Shown: positions 1 through 7,000 of the stretch, in pieces
How positions within the stretch are numbered: the stretch's first letter is position 1
Layout: each line of letters opens with the position of its first letter
The notes under the pieces: model-generated
Told to the model about the DNA's origin: nothing
The model's database searches: none
Seen by the model: only the letters and a program-made list of their open reading frames with translations
Translations under genes and position numbers: made by a program
From: DATLCI01 sp046714215
GTDB taxonomy: Bacteria; Acidobacteriota; Terriglobia; Terriglobales; Acidobacteriaceae
DNA: 13,078 bases
Assembly (NCBI GenBank): GCA_046714215.1
Contig: JBKKBM010000270.1
Location: 1 to 13,078 of the forward strand
Direction: 5' to 3'

Positions 1-1119
1 CTGCCAGGTGGCTTCCGCGATCTTGTGCATGATGTCGCGGGCGCGGTACTGGTTCATGTTGGAGCCGTCTTTGACTTTCTTCGTCCAGAACTCGCCGTCT
101 TTTTCCACGGCAGCCATGAACTCGTTGGTCACGCGCACGGAGTTGTTGGCGTTCTGGAAGAAGATGGAGCTGTAGGCTTCTGAATCCGGCGAAGAGCCGT
201 CATAGCCGGCCTGCATCAGCGTCCAGGCCTTGGCCTCTTCCTTCATCTTGCAGTCGATAAAGTCGAGGATGTCCGGGTGCTCGACGTTGAGGATCACCAT
301 CTTGGCGGCGCGGCGGGTCTTGCCGCCGGACTTGATGACGCCTGCAAAGGCGTCGAATCCGCGCATGAAGCTGAGCGGGCCGCTGGCGGTGCCGCCGCCG
401 GAGAGCGCTTCGGTGCTGGAGCGCAGCGGCGAGAGATTGGTGCCGGTGCCGCTGCCCCACTTGAAGAGCATGCCCTCGGTCTTGGCCAGGGTGAGGATGC
501 TGTCTAGCGAATCTTTCACCGCGTTGATGAAGCAGGCGGAGCACTGCGGATTCTTGTAGCCGGTCACGCCGAACCGGACCAGGTTGGCGGCGCGGTCCCA
601 ATGCCAGTTCTGCGCGTCGGAGTTGGGTTCCAGCTGGTCGCAGCCCACGTTGAACCACACGGGAGAATTGAACGCCATCTTCTGCTGGACGAGCAGGTGG
701 ACCAGCTCCTCGTGGAAGGTGGTGGCATCGTCAGCGGAGCGGAAGTAGCCCTGGGCGCGGCCCCATCCGGAGATGGTGTCCGCCACGCGGCTGATGAGCG
801 CGCGCACGCCGGATTCGCGCTCGGGTGTGCCCATCTGTCCGTGGAGATATTTGCTGGCCACGATGTTGGTGGCCGTCATCGACCAATCTTTGGGGACTTC
901 CACACCCTTCTGCGCGAAGAGCTTTTTGCGGCTGGCGTCGGTGAGGGACGCGGTCCGCTGCTCCCACTCCACTTGGTCATACGCGGATTGCGTGGGCTTG
1001 GTGAAATACCGTTTGAAGGTGAGTCCAGGGGCCTTACGCTTGGAAGGGCTGGTGGTCGCGGTGTCGGCCGGGGTGGTGGTCTGGGGTTTGGACTCGATCT
1101 TCACTCTATATTCCGCCAT
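1..1119 (-). CDS. nrdJ: Vitamin B12-dependent (class II) ribonucleotide reductase, N-terminal third, cut by the window edge
   Basis: This is the first 373 codons of an adenosylcobalamin-dependent ribonucleoside-diphosphate reductase, which reduces ribonucleotides to deoxyribonucleotides with or without oxygen. The frame is open to base 1, so the 3' part lies outside the window. After a low-complexity Thr/Pro/Ser-rich stretch (about residues 10-30) the protein shows family blocks: FNSPVWFNVG (150-159), NPQCSACFIN (190-199) with Cys193 and Cys196, and WGSGTGTNLSPLR (221-233), followed by the SGG...SGPLSFM substrate-loop region (240-252). One of the two cysteines should be the redox-active cysteine of the family. 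The ATG at 1119 is chosen because AGGAG lies about 8 nt upstream and the similarity begins soon after. There is no neighbour in the same operon inside the window. Transcription probably starts near 1490, about 370 nt upstream. Identification is secure; diphosphate versus triphosphate specificity is not visible. Confidence 0.96.
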   Translation of the reverse strand, partial: MAEYRVKIESKPQTTTPADTATTSPSKRKAPGLTFKRYFTKPTQSAYDQVEWEQRTASLTDASRKKLFAQKGVEVPKDWSMTATNIVASKYLHGQMGTPERESGVRALISRVADTISGWGRAQGYFRSADDATTFHEELVHLLVQQKMAFNSPVWFNVGCDQLEPNSDAQNWHWDRAANLVRFGVTGYKNPQCSACFINAVKDSLDSILTLAKTEGMLFKWGSGTGTNLSPLRSSTEALSGGGTASGPLSFMRGFDAFAGVIKSGGKTRRAAKMVILNVEHPDILDFIDCKMKEEAKAWTLMQAGYDGSSPDSEAYSSIFFQNANNSVRVTNEFMAAVEKDGEFWTKKVKDGSNMNQYRARDIMHKIAEATWQ

Positions 1120-1490
1120 GGGTACTACTCCTACATTTAGATAGTGTTCTCGCTCGTCGCGGTGCTGCTTAAGCCGTTTTTAAAGCTGGCAAAGTAAGGG
1201 CTCCGTATTGCGCGAGCCCCTACGTGCCGGTCTATGCAGCTTGGCAGGGAACTGAGCCAAGCCGGTTTTAGGTTGCTGGTTTGCCCGCCCGCCACCCCTA
1301 AAGATGATGGCCTTGCAGCTCTGCTGCTAGGTTTCAAGATCGGGGCGGTAGTTTCTTAGGTCACCGCGTTGTTTGTGTTCCAGGCTCCGCGACCGCGTCG
1401 CTTTGCCATGTTCTGCCTTCAGTCACCTCTGGCTGAAGGCTGGGAAAGATTGAAATTCAGTGAATGTTCCGTGAATTTCAACCTCAGTGG
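1120..1490 (-). ncRNA. Long structured 5' leader of nrdJ (candidate cis-regulatory RNA)
   Basis: Between the predicted start of transcription (near 1490) and the nrdJ ATG lie about 370 nt without a convincing gene. In transcript order the leader holds these stems: 1485-1446 (13 bp with two G.U, 14-nt loop), 1440-1415 (8 bp perfect, GCCTTCAG/CTGAAGGC), 1401-1389 (GCGAC/GTCGC, 3-nt loop), 1327-1315 (GCAGC/GCTGC, 3-nt loop), 1262-1239 (GCTTGGC/GCCAAGC) and 1219-1198 (GGGCTC/GAGCCC). A further long-range helix, CCGCCCC (about 1348-1342) with GGGGTGG (about 1298-1292), would enclose the fourth hairpin. I looked for an adenosylcobalamin riboswitch, common ahead of nrdJ in other bacteria, and did not recognise its conserved core or B12 box. 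The leader is either an unrecognised riboswitch-type element or untranslated sequence with chance structure. Confidence 0.45.
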
Positions 1491-1496
1491 AAGGCG

Positions 1497-1525
1497 ACTT
1501 TACGCCTGTATGTTGTGCGTGTCAA
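1497..1525 (-). promoter_or_regulatory. Sigma70-like promoter for nrdJ
   Basis: Read on the minus strand there is a perfect TTGACA at 1525-1520, a 17-nt spacer, and TAAAGT at 1502-1497 as a -10 element (4 of 6 to TATAAT). Transcription would begin near 1490 and run leftwards into nrdJ. The call is strengthened by two NrdR-like boxes, one in the spacer and one just upstream of the -35. It is a sequence prediction only. Confidence 0.65.
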
Positions 1526-1548
1526 GACCTTCCTACTAGATATTGTGT
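1505..1548 (-). promoter_or_regulatory. Tandem NrdR-box-like operators overlapping the nrdJ promoter
   Basis: On the minus strand, box 1 reads ACACAATATCTAGT (1548-1535). It fits the known NrdR consensus (ACACwATATaTwGT) at all but one weakly conserved position. Box 2 reads GCACAACATACAGG (1518-1505) and matches about 10 of 14 positions. The boxes are on the same face, 30 bp start to start with a 16-bp gap, which is the spacing known for NrdR pairs. Box 2 sits between the -35 and -10, so binding would block polymerase. NrdR is the general repressor of ribonucleotide reductase genes and senses ATP/dATP. No nrdR gene is in the window. Confidence 0.75.
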
Positions 1549-1892
1549 AGTTATTGTATCAAAGTTAACATCGCTGGTTCCTCTTGAAAACACGGGATTT
1601 AGGAGTTAGCGGCAACGAAAACTGGGAGTGGCGTGAACCAAATCAGTCAAAAAAACTGTGCAAAAGGGAAGAATTTATTGCGAGGACGAGGCGGCTTGCC
1701 GCAGAGTCCTTGAATAAATGACTCTAGGCTCTACCGGAGCTGCGGTCAATTACCCAAAACAGGTGCAGCGGTGTGGAAAGCGCGGAAAAGACGGGACTTA
1801 TTTGTTAGAGGGATCACCACAAGTTCGAAGGATCCCCCAAGTTTGTCTTTCCGAGGCCAGCGAGGGACCTGCTTTTCGAACTGCAATAAAGT
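1549..1892. other. Intergenic region without a gene; palindromes and repeat debris
   Basis: No frame here looks coding. A compound hairpin occupies 1683-1710: the outer arms AGGAC/GTCCT flank inner arms GCGGC/GCCGC. The stretch from about 1820 to 1880, read on the minus strand, contains GGTCCCTCGCTGGCCTCGG followed by a decayed GATGACAA-like end. It resembles the copies ending in GGGATGAC near 3053-3060 and 3976-3983, so I take it as eroded dispersed repeat. Confidence 0.5.
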
Positions 1893-1916
1893 AAGGACGC
1901 GCTCCCGCGCGTCCTT
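1893..1916 (-). terminator. Terminator-like hairpin downstream of the rtcB remnant
   Basis: AAGGACGCGC and GCGCGTCCTT form a perfect 10-bp stem around a 4-nt loop. On the minus strand the hairpin follows the rtcB stop by 13 nt and is followed by the T-rich stretch ACTTTATTG, so it probably served rtcB. On the plus strand the following TCCTGC is poor in T. It has outlived the front half of the gene it terminated. Confidence 0.7.
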
Positions 1917-1929
1917 TCCTGCTCAGCAC

Positions 1930-2415
1930 TCAGCCTTTCACGCACACCACCTGTTTCAGCGTGTGCACGATCTCGACCAGGTCGTCCTGGGCGGCCATGA
2001 CCGCCGAGATGGGCTTGTAGGCCCCGGGAGTCTCGTCGATCACATCCGCATCTTTACGACACTCGACGCCGGCGGTCGCGGCCGCGTGGTCCTCGAGAGT
2101 GAAGGTACGCTTGGCCTGACCGCGCGACATCGCGCGTCCCGCTCCGTGGCTGCAGCTCATGAAGCTTTCAGGATTACCCTTGCCGCGGACGATGAACGAC
2201 TGCACCCCCATGCTGCCGGGGATGATGCCCATGTCGCCCTCGCGAGCCCGGACCGCGCCCTTACGGGTCACCATCACGTTCTCACCGAAGTGGTTCTCCC
2301 ACGCCACGTAGTTGTGGTGGCAGTTGACCGCCTGCACGGTGGCGTCGAAGGCGGGAACGGCCCCCGACTCACGCACCGCGCTCACGATGGCCGCTTGCCT
2401 CCTCTGTACCCGTTT
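1930..2415 (-). pseudogene. rtcB: 3' remnant of RNA-splicing ligase RtcB
   Basis: The reading frame encodes the C-terminal part of RtcB, the GTP/Mn-dependent ligase that joins RNA 2',3'-cyclic phosphate or 3'-phosphate ends to 5'-OH ends. Clear family blocks run from AVNCHHNYV through VTRKGAVRA, GDMGIIPGSMG and FMSCSHGAGRAMSR to VECRKDADVIDETP and the standard ending VVCVKG. The histidine of SCSHGAGR corresponds to the guanylylated active-site His. Only about 145-160 residues are recognisable, against roughly 400-480 in intact RtcB. Upstream of about 2415 the frame turns into unrelated Arg/Gly-rich translation, so the N-terminal two thirds, with most metal ligands, is gone. No frameshift or stop is seen in the retained part, which suggests a recent deletion or rearrangement. 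The 5' limit is approximate because this end of RtcB varies among families. Confidence 0.88.
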
Positions 2416-2551
2416 CTCCCTCCCTGGACAGCGCTGCCCGCCGCCGATAAGATGGGAACAGCCACCCACAGCTCCACGCCCGGGTGGCGATTCTGTTTTG
2501 GGCGGTTCCAGACCTTACGGTCCGGGGCCGCTTTACTTTTTGGAGGAAGTT
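2416..2551. other. Junction region between the rtcB remnant and the divergent hypothetical gene
   Basis: This short spacer begins where RtcB similarity stops. It holds two palindromes, GCCACCC/GGGTGGC (2461-2467 with 2482-2488) and GACC TTAC GGTC (2511-2522). It ends in TTTTTGGAGG, which provides the ribosome binding site for the gene starting at 2552. I see no IS end or target-site duplication that would explain the loss of the front of rtcB. Confidence 0.4.
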
Positions 2552-3001
2552 TTGGGCGAGAAGCTGAGATTCGGTTGCGATGCATGCGATGCAGAAGTAT
2601 GGAGCTTCGTCGAGAAGTTTGAGCGCTGCGAACTGGAGTTGGCGGAGTTCGATCATGCTGACCATCTGGCGGTGGGGATGGCGTATTTGTCGGCAGCAGG
2701 TTTTGCCGAGGCCCTTGCGCGGATGCGGACATCACTCCAGCGCTTCAGCGCTCACCATGGCAAGCCATATCAGGAGACATATCACGAGACCATCACTCGC
2801 TTCTGGCTGATGAAGTTGGCGGAAGTCAGCGGTCCATCGCTGTGGGAACGGGTGAACCGTGCGGTGGAAACGCTCGGCAACAAGGATTTGATCTTTGACT
2901 TCTATGATCGCGAGACGTTGATGAGCGCGGCGGCGCGAAACCAGTGGGTATTCCCTCAGCGGCTAAAGCCGATTCCTGTCCCGGCTCGGCGGCACGACTG
3001 A
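2552..3001 (+). CDS. Conserved hypothetical protein with a repeat-encoded C-terminus
   Basis: I recognise this only as a small conserved hypothetical protein of about 150 residues and know of no assigned function. With a TTG start at 2552 it has 149 residues. The TTG is chosen because GGAGG ends 5 nt upstream and because an in-frame ATG at 2312 would put 80 codons antisense to rtcB. The body looks helical and has histidine-bearing motifs: FDHADHL (33-39), AHHG (67-70) and YHETIT (77-82), followed by a W-rich segment and FDFYDRETL (115-123). These could form a metal or ligand site, but that is inference. Residues from about 134 to the end (FPQRLKPIPVPARRHD) are translated from the dispersed palindromic repeat at 2952-3012, and the stop codon lies within a repeat hairpin. 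The native end was probably lost or extended. Confidence 0.7.
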   Translation: MGEKLRFGCDACDAEVWSFVEKFERCELELAEFDHADHLAVGMAYLSAAGFAEALARMRTSLQRFSAHHGKPYQETYHETITRFWLMKLAEVSGPSLWERVNRAVETLGNKDLIFDFYDRETLMSAAARNQWVFPQRLKPIPVPARRHD

Positions 3002-3060
3002 AGTCATGCCCTTCCCAGCTCGGCGACGGGTTCGGGATGTCCGCCGCGGGCGCGGGATGA
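2952..3060 (+). repeat. Dispersed palindromic repeat overlapping the end of the hypothetical gene
   Basis: The element starts with a small hairpin, CGGCTAAAGCCG (2960-2971), followed by a second one, GGCACGACTGAAGTCATGCC (2991-3010), with one internal mismatch. It continues through a region ending in GCGGGATGACAAAAGC. The hairpin core GRCT-RA-AGYC recurs at 8741-8751 and, in split form, at 1415-1440, and the GGGATGAC end recurs at 3976-3983. I associate this type of sequence with acidobacterial intergenic repeats; the number of copies in the genome is unknown to me. Confidence 0.65.
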
Positions 3061-3111
3061 CAAAAGCAGATTGTTGTACATGGTTCGCCGGGGCGAAGGT
3101 AGAATTCCGGC

Positions 3112-3138
3112 ATGAGTAAGCCGAGGCAGCCATGCTAA
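3112..3138 (+). other. Eight-codon upstream ORF overlapping the hisA start
   Basis: ATG at 3112 opens an 8-codon frame (MSKPRQPC) whose stop TAA at 3136-3138 lies just inside hisA, so the two frames overlap by 7 nt. AAGG lies about 13 nt upstream, which is too far to be a good ribosome binding site. It has no histidine codons and is not a classical his leader peptide. It may be chance or could give translational coupling. Confidence 0.2.
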
Positions 3139-3806
3139 TCCCGTCGATCGACCTGATGGGCGGAAAGATCGTCGCCATGGTGCAGGGCGAGAAGCACGCC
3201 CTGGACTTCACCGACTTCGAGCCGTGGATCAAGAAGTTTGAGAAGTATCCCATGGTGCAGGTGGTTGACCTGGATGCGGCCATGCGGCAGGGGTCGAATC
3301 GCGCCATCGTGGACCAGCTCTGCCAACGCCTGCACTGCCAGGTGGGAGGCGGCATTTCCTCGGTGGAGATCGCGAAAGAAGTGCTGGGCGCGGGCGCGAT
3401 GCGGGTGATTATTGGCTCCGCGCTGTTCGACGGCAACCGCGTGAACACCGAGTTTGCGGCCAAGTTGGCGCAGGAGATCGGCGTGAAGAAGCTGGTGTTC
3501 TCCGTCGACGCCAAAGGCGGCAAGATCGCCGTCAGCGGGTGGAAGATCTCCCTGGCCATCACCGCGGTGGATGCGATGAAAGAGCTCGAGCCCTACTGCA
3601 CCGCGTTCCTCTACACCCACATCGACACGGAGGGAATGTTGGTGGGATTTCCGACGATGACGGCGCGCGAACTGCGGGCGGCCACGAAGAAGCAGCTTAT
3701 TCTGGCGGGCGGAATTCGCTCACTGGATGAAGTGGCGGAATTCGATGCCATGGATGCCGATGCGGTAGTGGGCATGGCCATCTATTCGGGCGTGATGGAA
3801 GCGTAG
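3132..3806 (+). CDS. hisA: HisA, ProFAR isomerase (histidine biosynthesis)
   Basis: The protein has 224 residues and is a single beta/alpha barrel of the HisA type. The enzyme isomerises ProFAR to PRFAR, the fourth step of histidine synthesis in the cytoplasm. The pattern matches at the N-terminal PSIDLMGGK (4-12, Asp7 as proposed base), VVDLDAAM (44-51), the phosphate loop VGGGISS (71-77), FSVDAKGGKIAVSGW (123-137, Asp126 as proposed acid), YTHIDTEG (161-168, Thr162) and the second phosphate loop AGGIRS plus VVGMAIYSG near the end. It is somewhat shorter than the usual 240-250 residues and of a divergent type, for example VAMVQGEKHA instead of the common V-R-L-x-Q-G strand. The start at 3132 has GAGG 5 nt upstream. 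No other his gene is in the window. I am sure of the HisA/HisF superfamily and confident of HisA. Confidence 0.9.
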   Translation: MLIPSIDLMGGKIVAMVQGEKHALDFTDFEPWIKKFEKYPMVQVVDLDAAMRQGSNRAIVDQLCQRLHCQVGGGISSVEIAKEVLGAGAMRVIIGSALFDGNRVNTEFAAKLAQEIGVKKLVFSVDAKGGKIAVSGWKISLAITAVDAMKELEPYCTAFLYTHIDTEGMLVGFPTMTARELRAATKKQLILAGGIRSLDEVAEFDAMDADAVVGMAIYSGVMEA

Positions 3807-3934
3807 GAATTGGTAATCGGGTAATTTGCTACAGGTTTCACCGGGGAAGAAGGGGTGCGAACTCAGTCGCGCCTCGTTTGCATTTAGGGCCCGTCAATGT
3901 GCTCCAGCAAAGGCGAAGATGATGTTCGAGGGTA

Positions 3935-3985
3935 GGGTTCCCTCGTCGGTGCTTGCTGCCGCTCGCACCTCGCTCGGGATGACCC
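3935..3985. repeat. Degenerate dispersed repeat between hisA and the efflux operon
   Basis: The sequence reads AGGGTTCCCTCGTCGG, then GGTGC and GCACC arms (3949-3953 with 3965-3969) around a 11-nt loop, and ends with CTCGGGATGACCC. The outer GGGT/ACCC also pair. It lies 3' to both hisA (plus) and the RND gene (minus), so the hairpin could end both transcripts, although no T-run accompanies it. The rest of the 200-bp spacer, including a GGTAAT doublet at about 3814-3826, shows nothing more. Confidence 0.45.
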
Positions 3986-4005
3986 AATAAGACCAAGGGC
4001 AAAGA

Positions 4006-7000
4006 CTAATCGTGATGCTGTTCGTGCAGCGCGGGGAGGACTTCCTCGGTGGCCGCACGTTTGCGCGAGGCGCGTCGCTGGCCTAAGCCGGCGAACCAAT
4101 TCTGGAAGCGCTCCAGATACACATAGAAGACGGGCGTGATGTAGAGCGTGAGGATCTGGGAGAGGATGAGGCCGCCGACCACGGCCAATCCCAGCGACCG
4201 GCGGGAATCGGCATTCTCGCCAATGCCGAGCGCGATAGGCAGCGTGCCCATGAGCGCGGCCATGGTGGTCATCATGATGGGGCGAAAGCGGACGAGGGCG
4301 CCTTCGAAGATGGCGTCTTCGGCGGATTTGCCTTCGTTGCGCTGGGCGTCGAGCGCGAAGTCGATCATCATGATGGCGTTCTTCTTGACGATACCCACCA
4401 GCAGCAGCACGCCAACGAATCCATACAGATTCAACTCGTAGCCAAACAGCATGAGCGTGAGCAGTGCGCCGACGCCGGCGGAGGGCAATCCGGAGAGGAT
4501 GGTCAACGGGTGGATGAAGCTCTCATACAAGATGCCGAGCACGATGTAGATGACGAAGATGGCCATCACCAGCAACAGGCCGAGGCCTTTGACGGACGAT
4601 TCGAAAGCCTGTGCCGTGCCGTCAAAGCTGGTGGAGACGGTGGAGGGCAGCGTCTGGCGGGCGGCTTCGGTGACGAGCCCCGTGGCCTGACTGAGAGCGA
4701 CGCCGGGACGCAGGTTGAAGCTGAGCGTGACGGCGGGAGTCTGTCCCTGGTGGGAGACGGTAAGCGGGCCGATGTCGCGGCGGAGGGTGGCGACCGAGTT
4801 CAGCGGGATCAGTTCGCCCTTCGCCGAGCGGACGTAAAGCATGGATAGCGATGCTGGATCGAGCTGGTATTGCGGTTCCAGTTCCATGATCACACGGTAC
4901 TGGTTGGTGGGCGTGTAAATGGTCGTGACCTGGCGGGAACCGTAGGCGGAGTAGAGCGCGTCTTCGATCTGGAAGCTGGTGACACCGAGCGCAGAGGCCT
5001 TGTCGCGATCGATCTCGACGTTGATCTGGGGATTGTTGATCTGCAGGTCGCTGGTGACGTCCTGCAGTTCAGGGATCTCGCGCAGCTTGGCTTCGAGCAG
5101 GGGCGCAGCCGCATAGAGTTCGTCCGTATCCGGCGACTGGAGCGTGAACTGGTAGAGACCTTTGGACTGACGGCCGCCCAGATTGATGGAAGGCGGAACC
5201 TGCAAGAAGGTGTTGATGCCGGTTACCTGGCCCATGCGCGGGCGCAATTCCTGAACGACTTGGTCAGCGGTGATGCCCCGCGCAGCAGGGTCCTTCCAAC
5301 TGCCGCGTTCGTGGGCGGGTTTCAAGCGGATGAGGAAGCGCCCGTTGTTGCCGGCGGAAGTGACACCGCCACCTCCCACGCTGTTCATGTACTTGGCGAC
5401 GGCCGGGTGCGAGCCGATGATCTCCGCTAATTGCCCATGTTTGATCACCATCTCCGGGAATGACACGCCCTGTTGTGCCTCGGTAGTAGCCCGGATGATG
5501 CCAGTGTCTTCGGTGGGCAGGAACCCTTTGGGAATGCCTTCGGTGATGACTTTGGGTGTGCCCTTGGGCAGCACGCGATTCACGAAAGAGGGCAAGCCGG
5601 CAAAGAGCACAAACGTGAGCACCAGGACCACGGTGGAGACAACGACGGTGGCCGGCTTGTGGTGCAGCACGGTGCGCAGGGTGGATTCATAGAGACCGCG
5701 CATACGGTCGAAAAATATTTCTGTACTGCGGTAGAAGCGGCCATGCTCTTCGCGGCCGGTGTGGCGGAGGAAACGAGAGCAGAGCATGGGCGTGAGGGTG
5801 AGGGAAACGAAGCCGGAAACGAGGATGGCCACGCCGATGGTGATGGCGAATTCGTTGAGCAGTCGTCCGATGATGCCGCCCATGAAGATGACGGGCAGAA
5901 AGACGGCGGCCAGCGAGATGGTCATGGAGAGGATGGTGAAGCCGATCTCTTTAGCGCCGTCGAGGGCGGCGCGATACGGGGTTTTGCCCATCTCCATGTG
6001 GCGGACGATGTTCTCCAGCATGACGATGGCGTCGTCCACCACGAAACCGACGGACAGGGTAAGCGCCATGAGGGAGAGGTTGTCCACGCTGAAGCCCAGC
6101 AGGTGCATGACGGAGAAGGTGCCTACGATGGACATGGGCAGCGCCAGGCTGGGGATGATGGTGGCGGAGATGTTGCGTAAGAAGAGGAAGATGACCATCA
6201 CCACCAGGGCGATGGAGAGGAGGAGCGTGAACTTCACCTCGTTGACGGAATCGCGGATGGAGGTGGAGCGGTCAAAGAGAATGTCGAGCGAGACGGAGGC
6301 GGGGATCTGGTTGCGCAGCACGTCGAGCTGCTTTTTGACGTGGTCCACCACTTCCACGGTGTTGGTGCCAGGCTGGCGCTGCACGGCGAGGACGATGGCG
6401 CGGTCGGACTTGAACCAAGTGGCGACGCGGTTGTTCTCTACGCTGTTCGTGACCTTGCCGAGCTCATCGAGACGCACGGGAGCACCGTTACGGTAAGCAA
6501 CGATGAGGGGGCTGAACTCTTCAGCGCTCTTGAGTTGACCGCTGGCCAGGATAGTGTAGGCGCGATGCTGGCCGAAGAGGGTCCCGGTGGGCATGTTGAC
6601 GTTGCCCTGACGGATGGCCTGGGTGACTTCGTCGATGCCGATCTTGCGCGTGGCCATGGCGCGGGGGTCGAGCTGCAAACGGACAGCATACTTCTGGCCG
6701 CCGAAGACCTGGACCTGGGCCACGCCGGTGACGGTGGAGATGCGCTGGGCGATCACGGTCTGAGCGTATTCATCCACTTGGGAGAGTTGCAGGGTGGGCG
6801 AGCTCATGGCGATGAAGATCACCGGTGAATCGGCGGGGTTCACCTTTTGATACGAGGGGGGCGCGGGCATGTCTGCGGGCAGATCACGCGCAGTCTTGGC
6901 GATGGCGGCCTGTACGTCTTGCGCGGCGGCGTCGATATCACGCTCCAAGTTGAATTGGAGAGTGATGGATGTACTGCCCAACGCGTTGATCGAGGTCATG

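Noticed and set aside
1150..1330. tmRNA or other known housekeeping RNA suggested by GCAAACCAGCAACC on the minus strand
   Set aside because: There is no tag frame with an early stop and no tRNA-like ends.
1137..1337. 66-codon minus-strand ORF between nrdJ and its promoter
   Set aside because: It overlaps the nrdJ leader stems, the amino-acid composition is not protein-like and there is no good ribosome binding site.
1137..1490. Adenosylcobalamin riboswitch ahead of nrdJ
   Set aside because: It was expected from biology, but the conserved core and the B12 box were not found on the minus strand. The leader is reported only as structured; a covariance-model search would decide.
2312..2551. N-terminal extension of the hypothetical protein from ATG 2312
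   Set aside because: This part overlaps the antisense rtcB remnant and the spacer. The TTG at 2552 has a ribosome binding site directly upstream.
1771..2622. 283-codon plus-strand ORF
   Set aside because: It runs antisense to the clear RtcB frame and has no protein-like pattern.
4870..6828. Several long plus-strand ORFs opposite the RND gene
   Set aside because: They are shadows of a strongly conserved GC-rich gene; the translations are biased and lack any recognisable domain.
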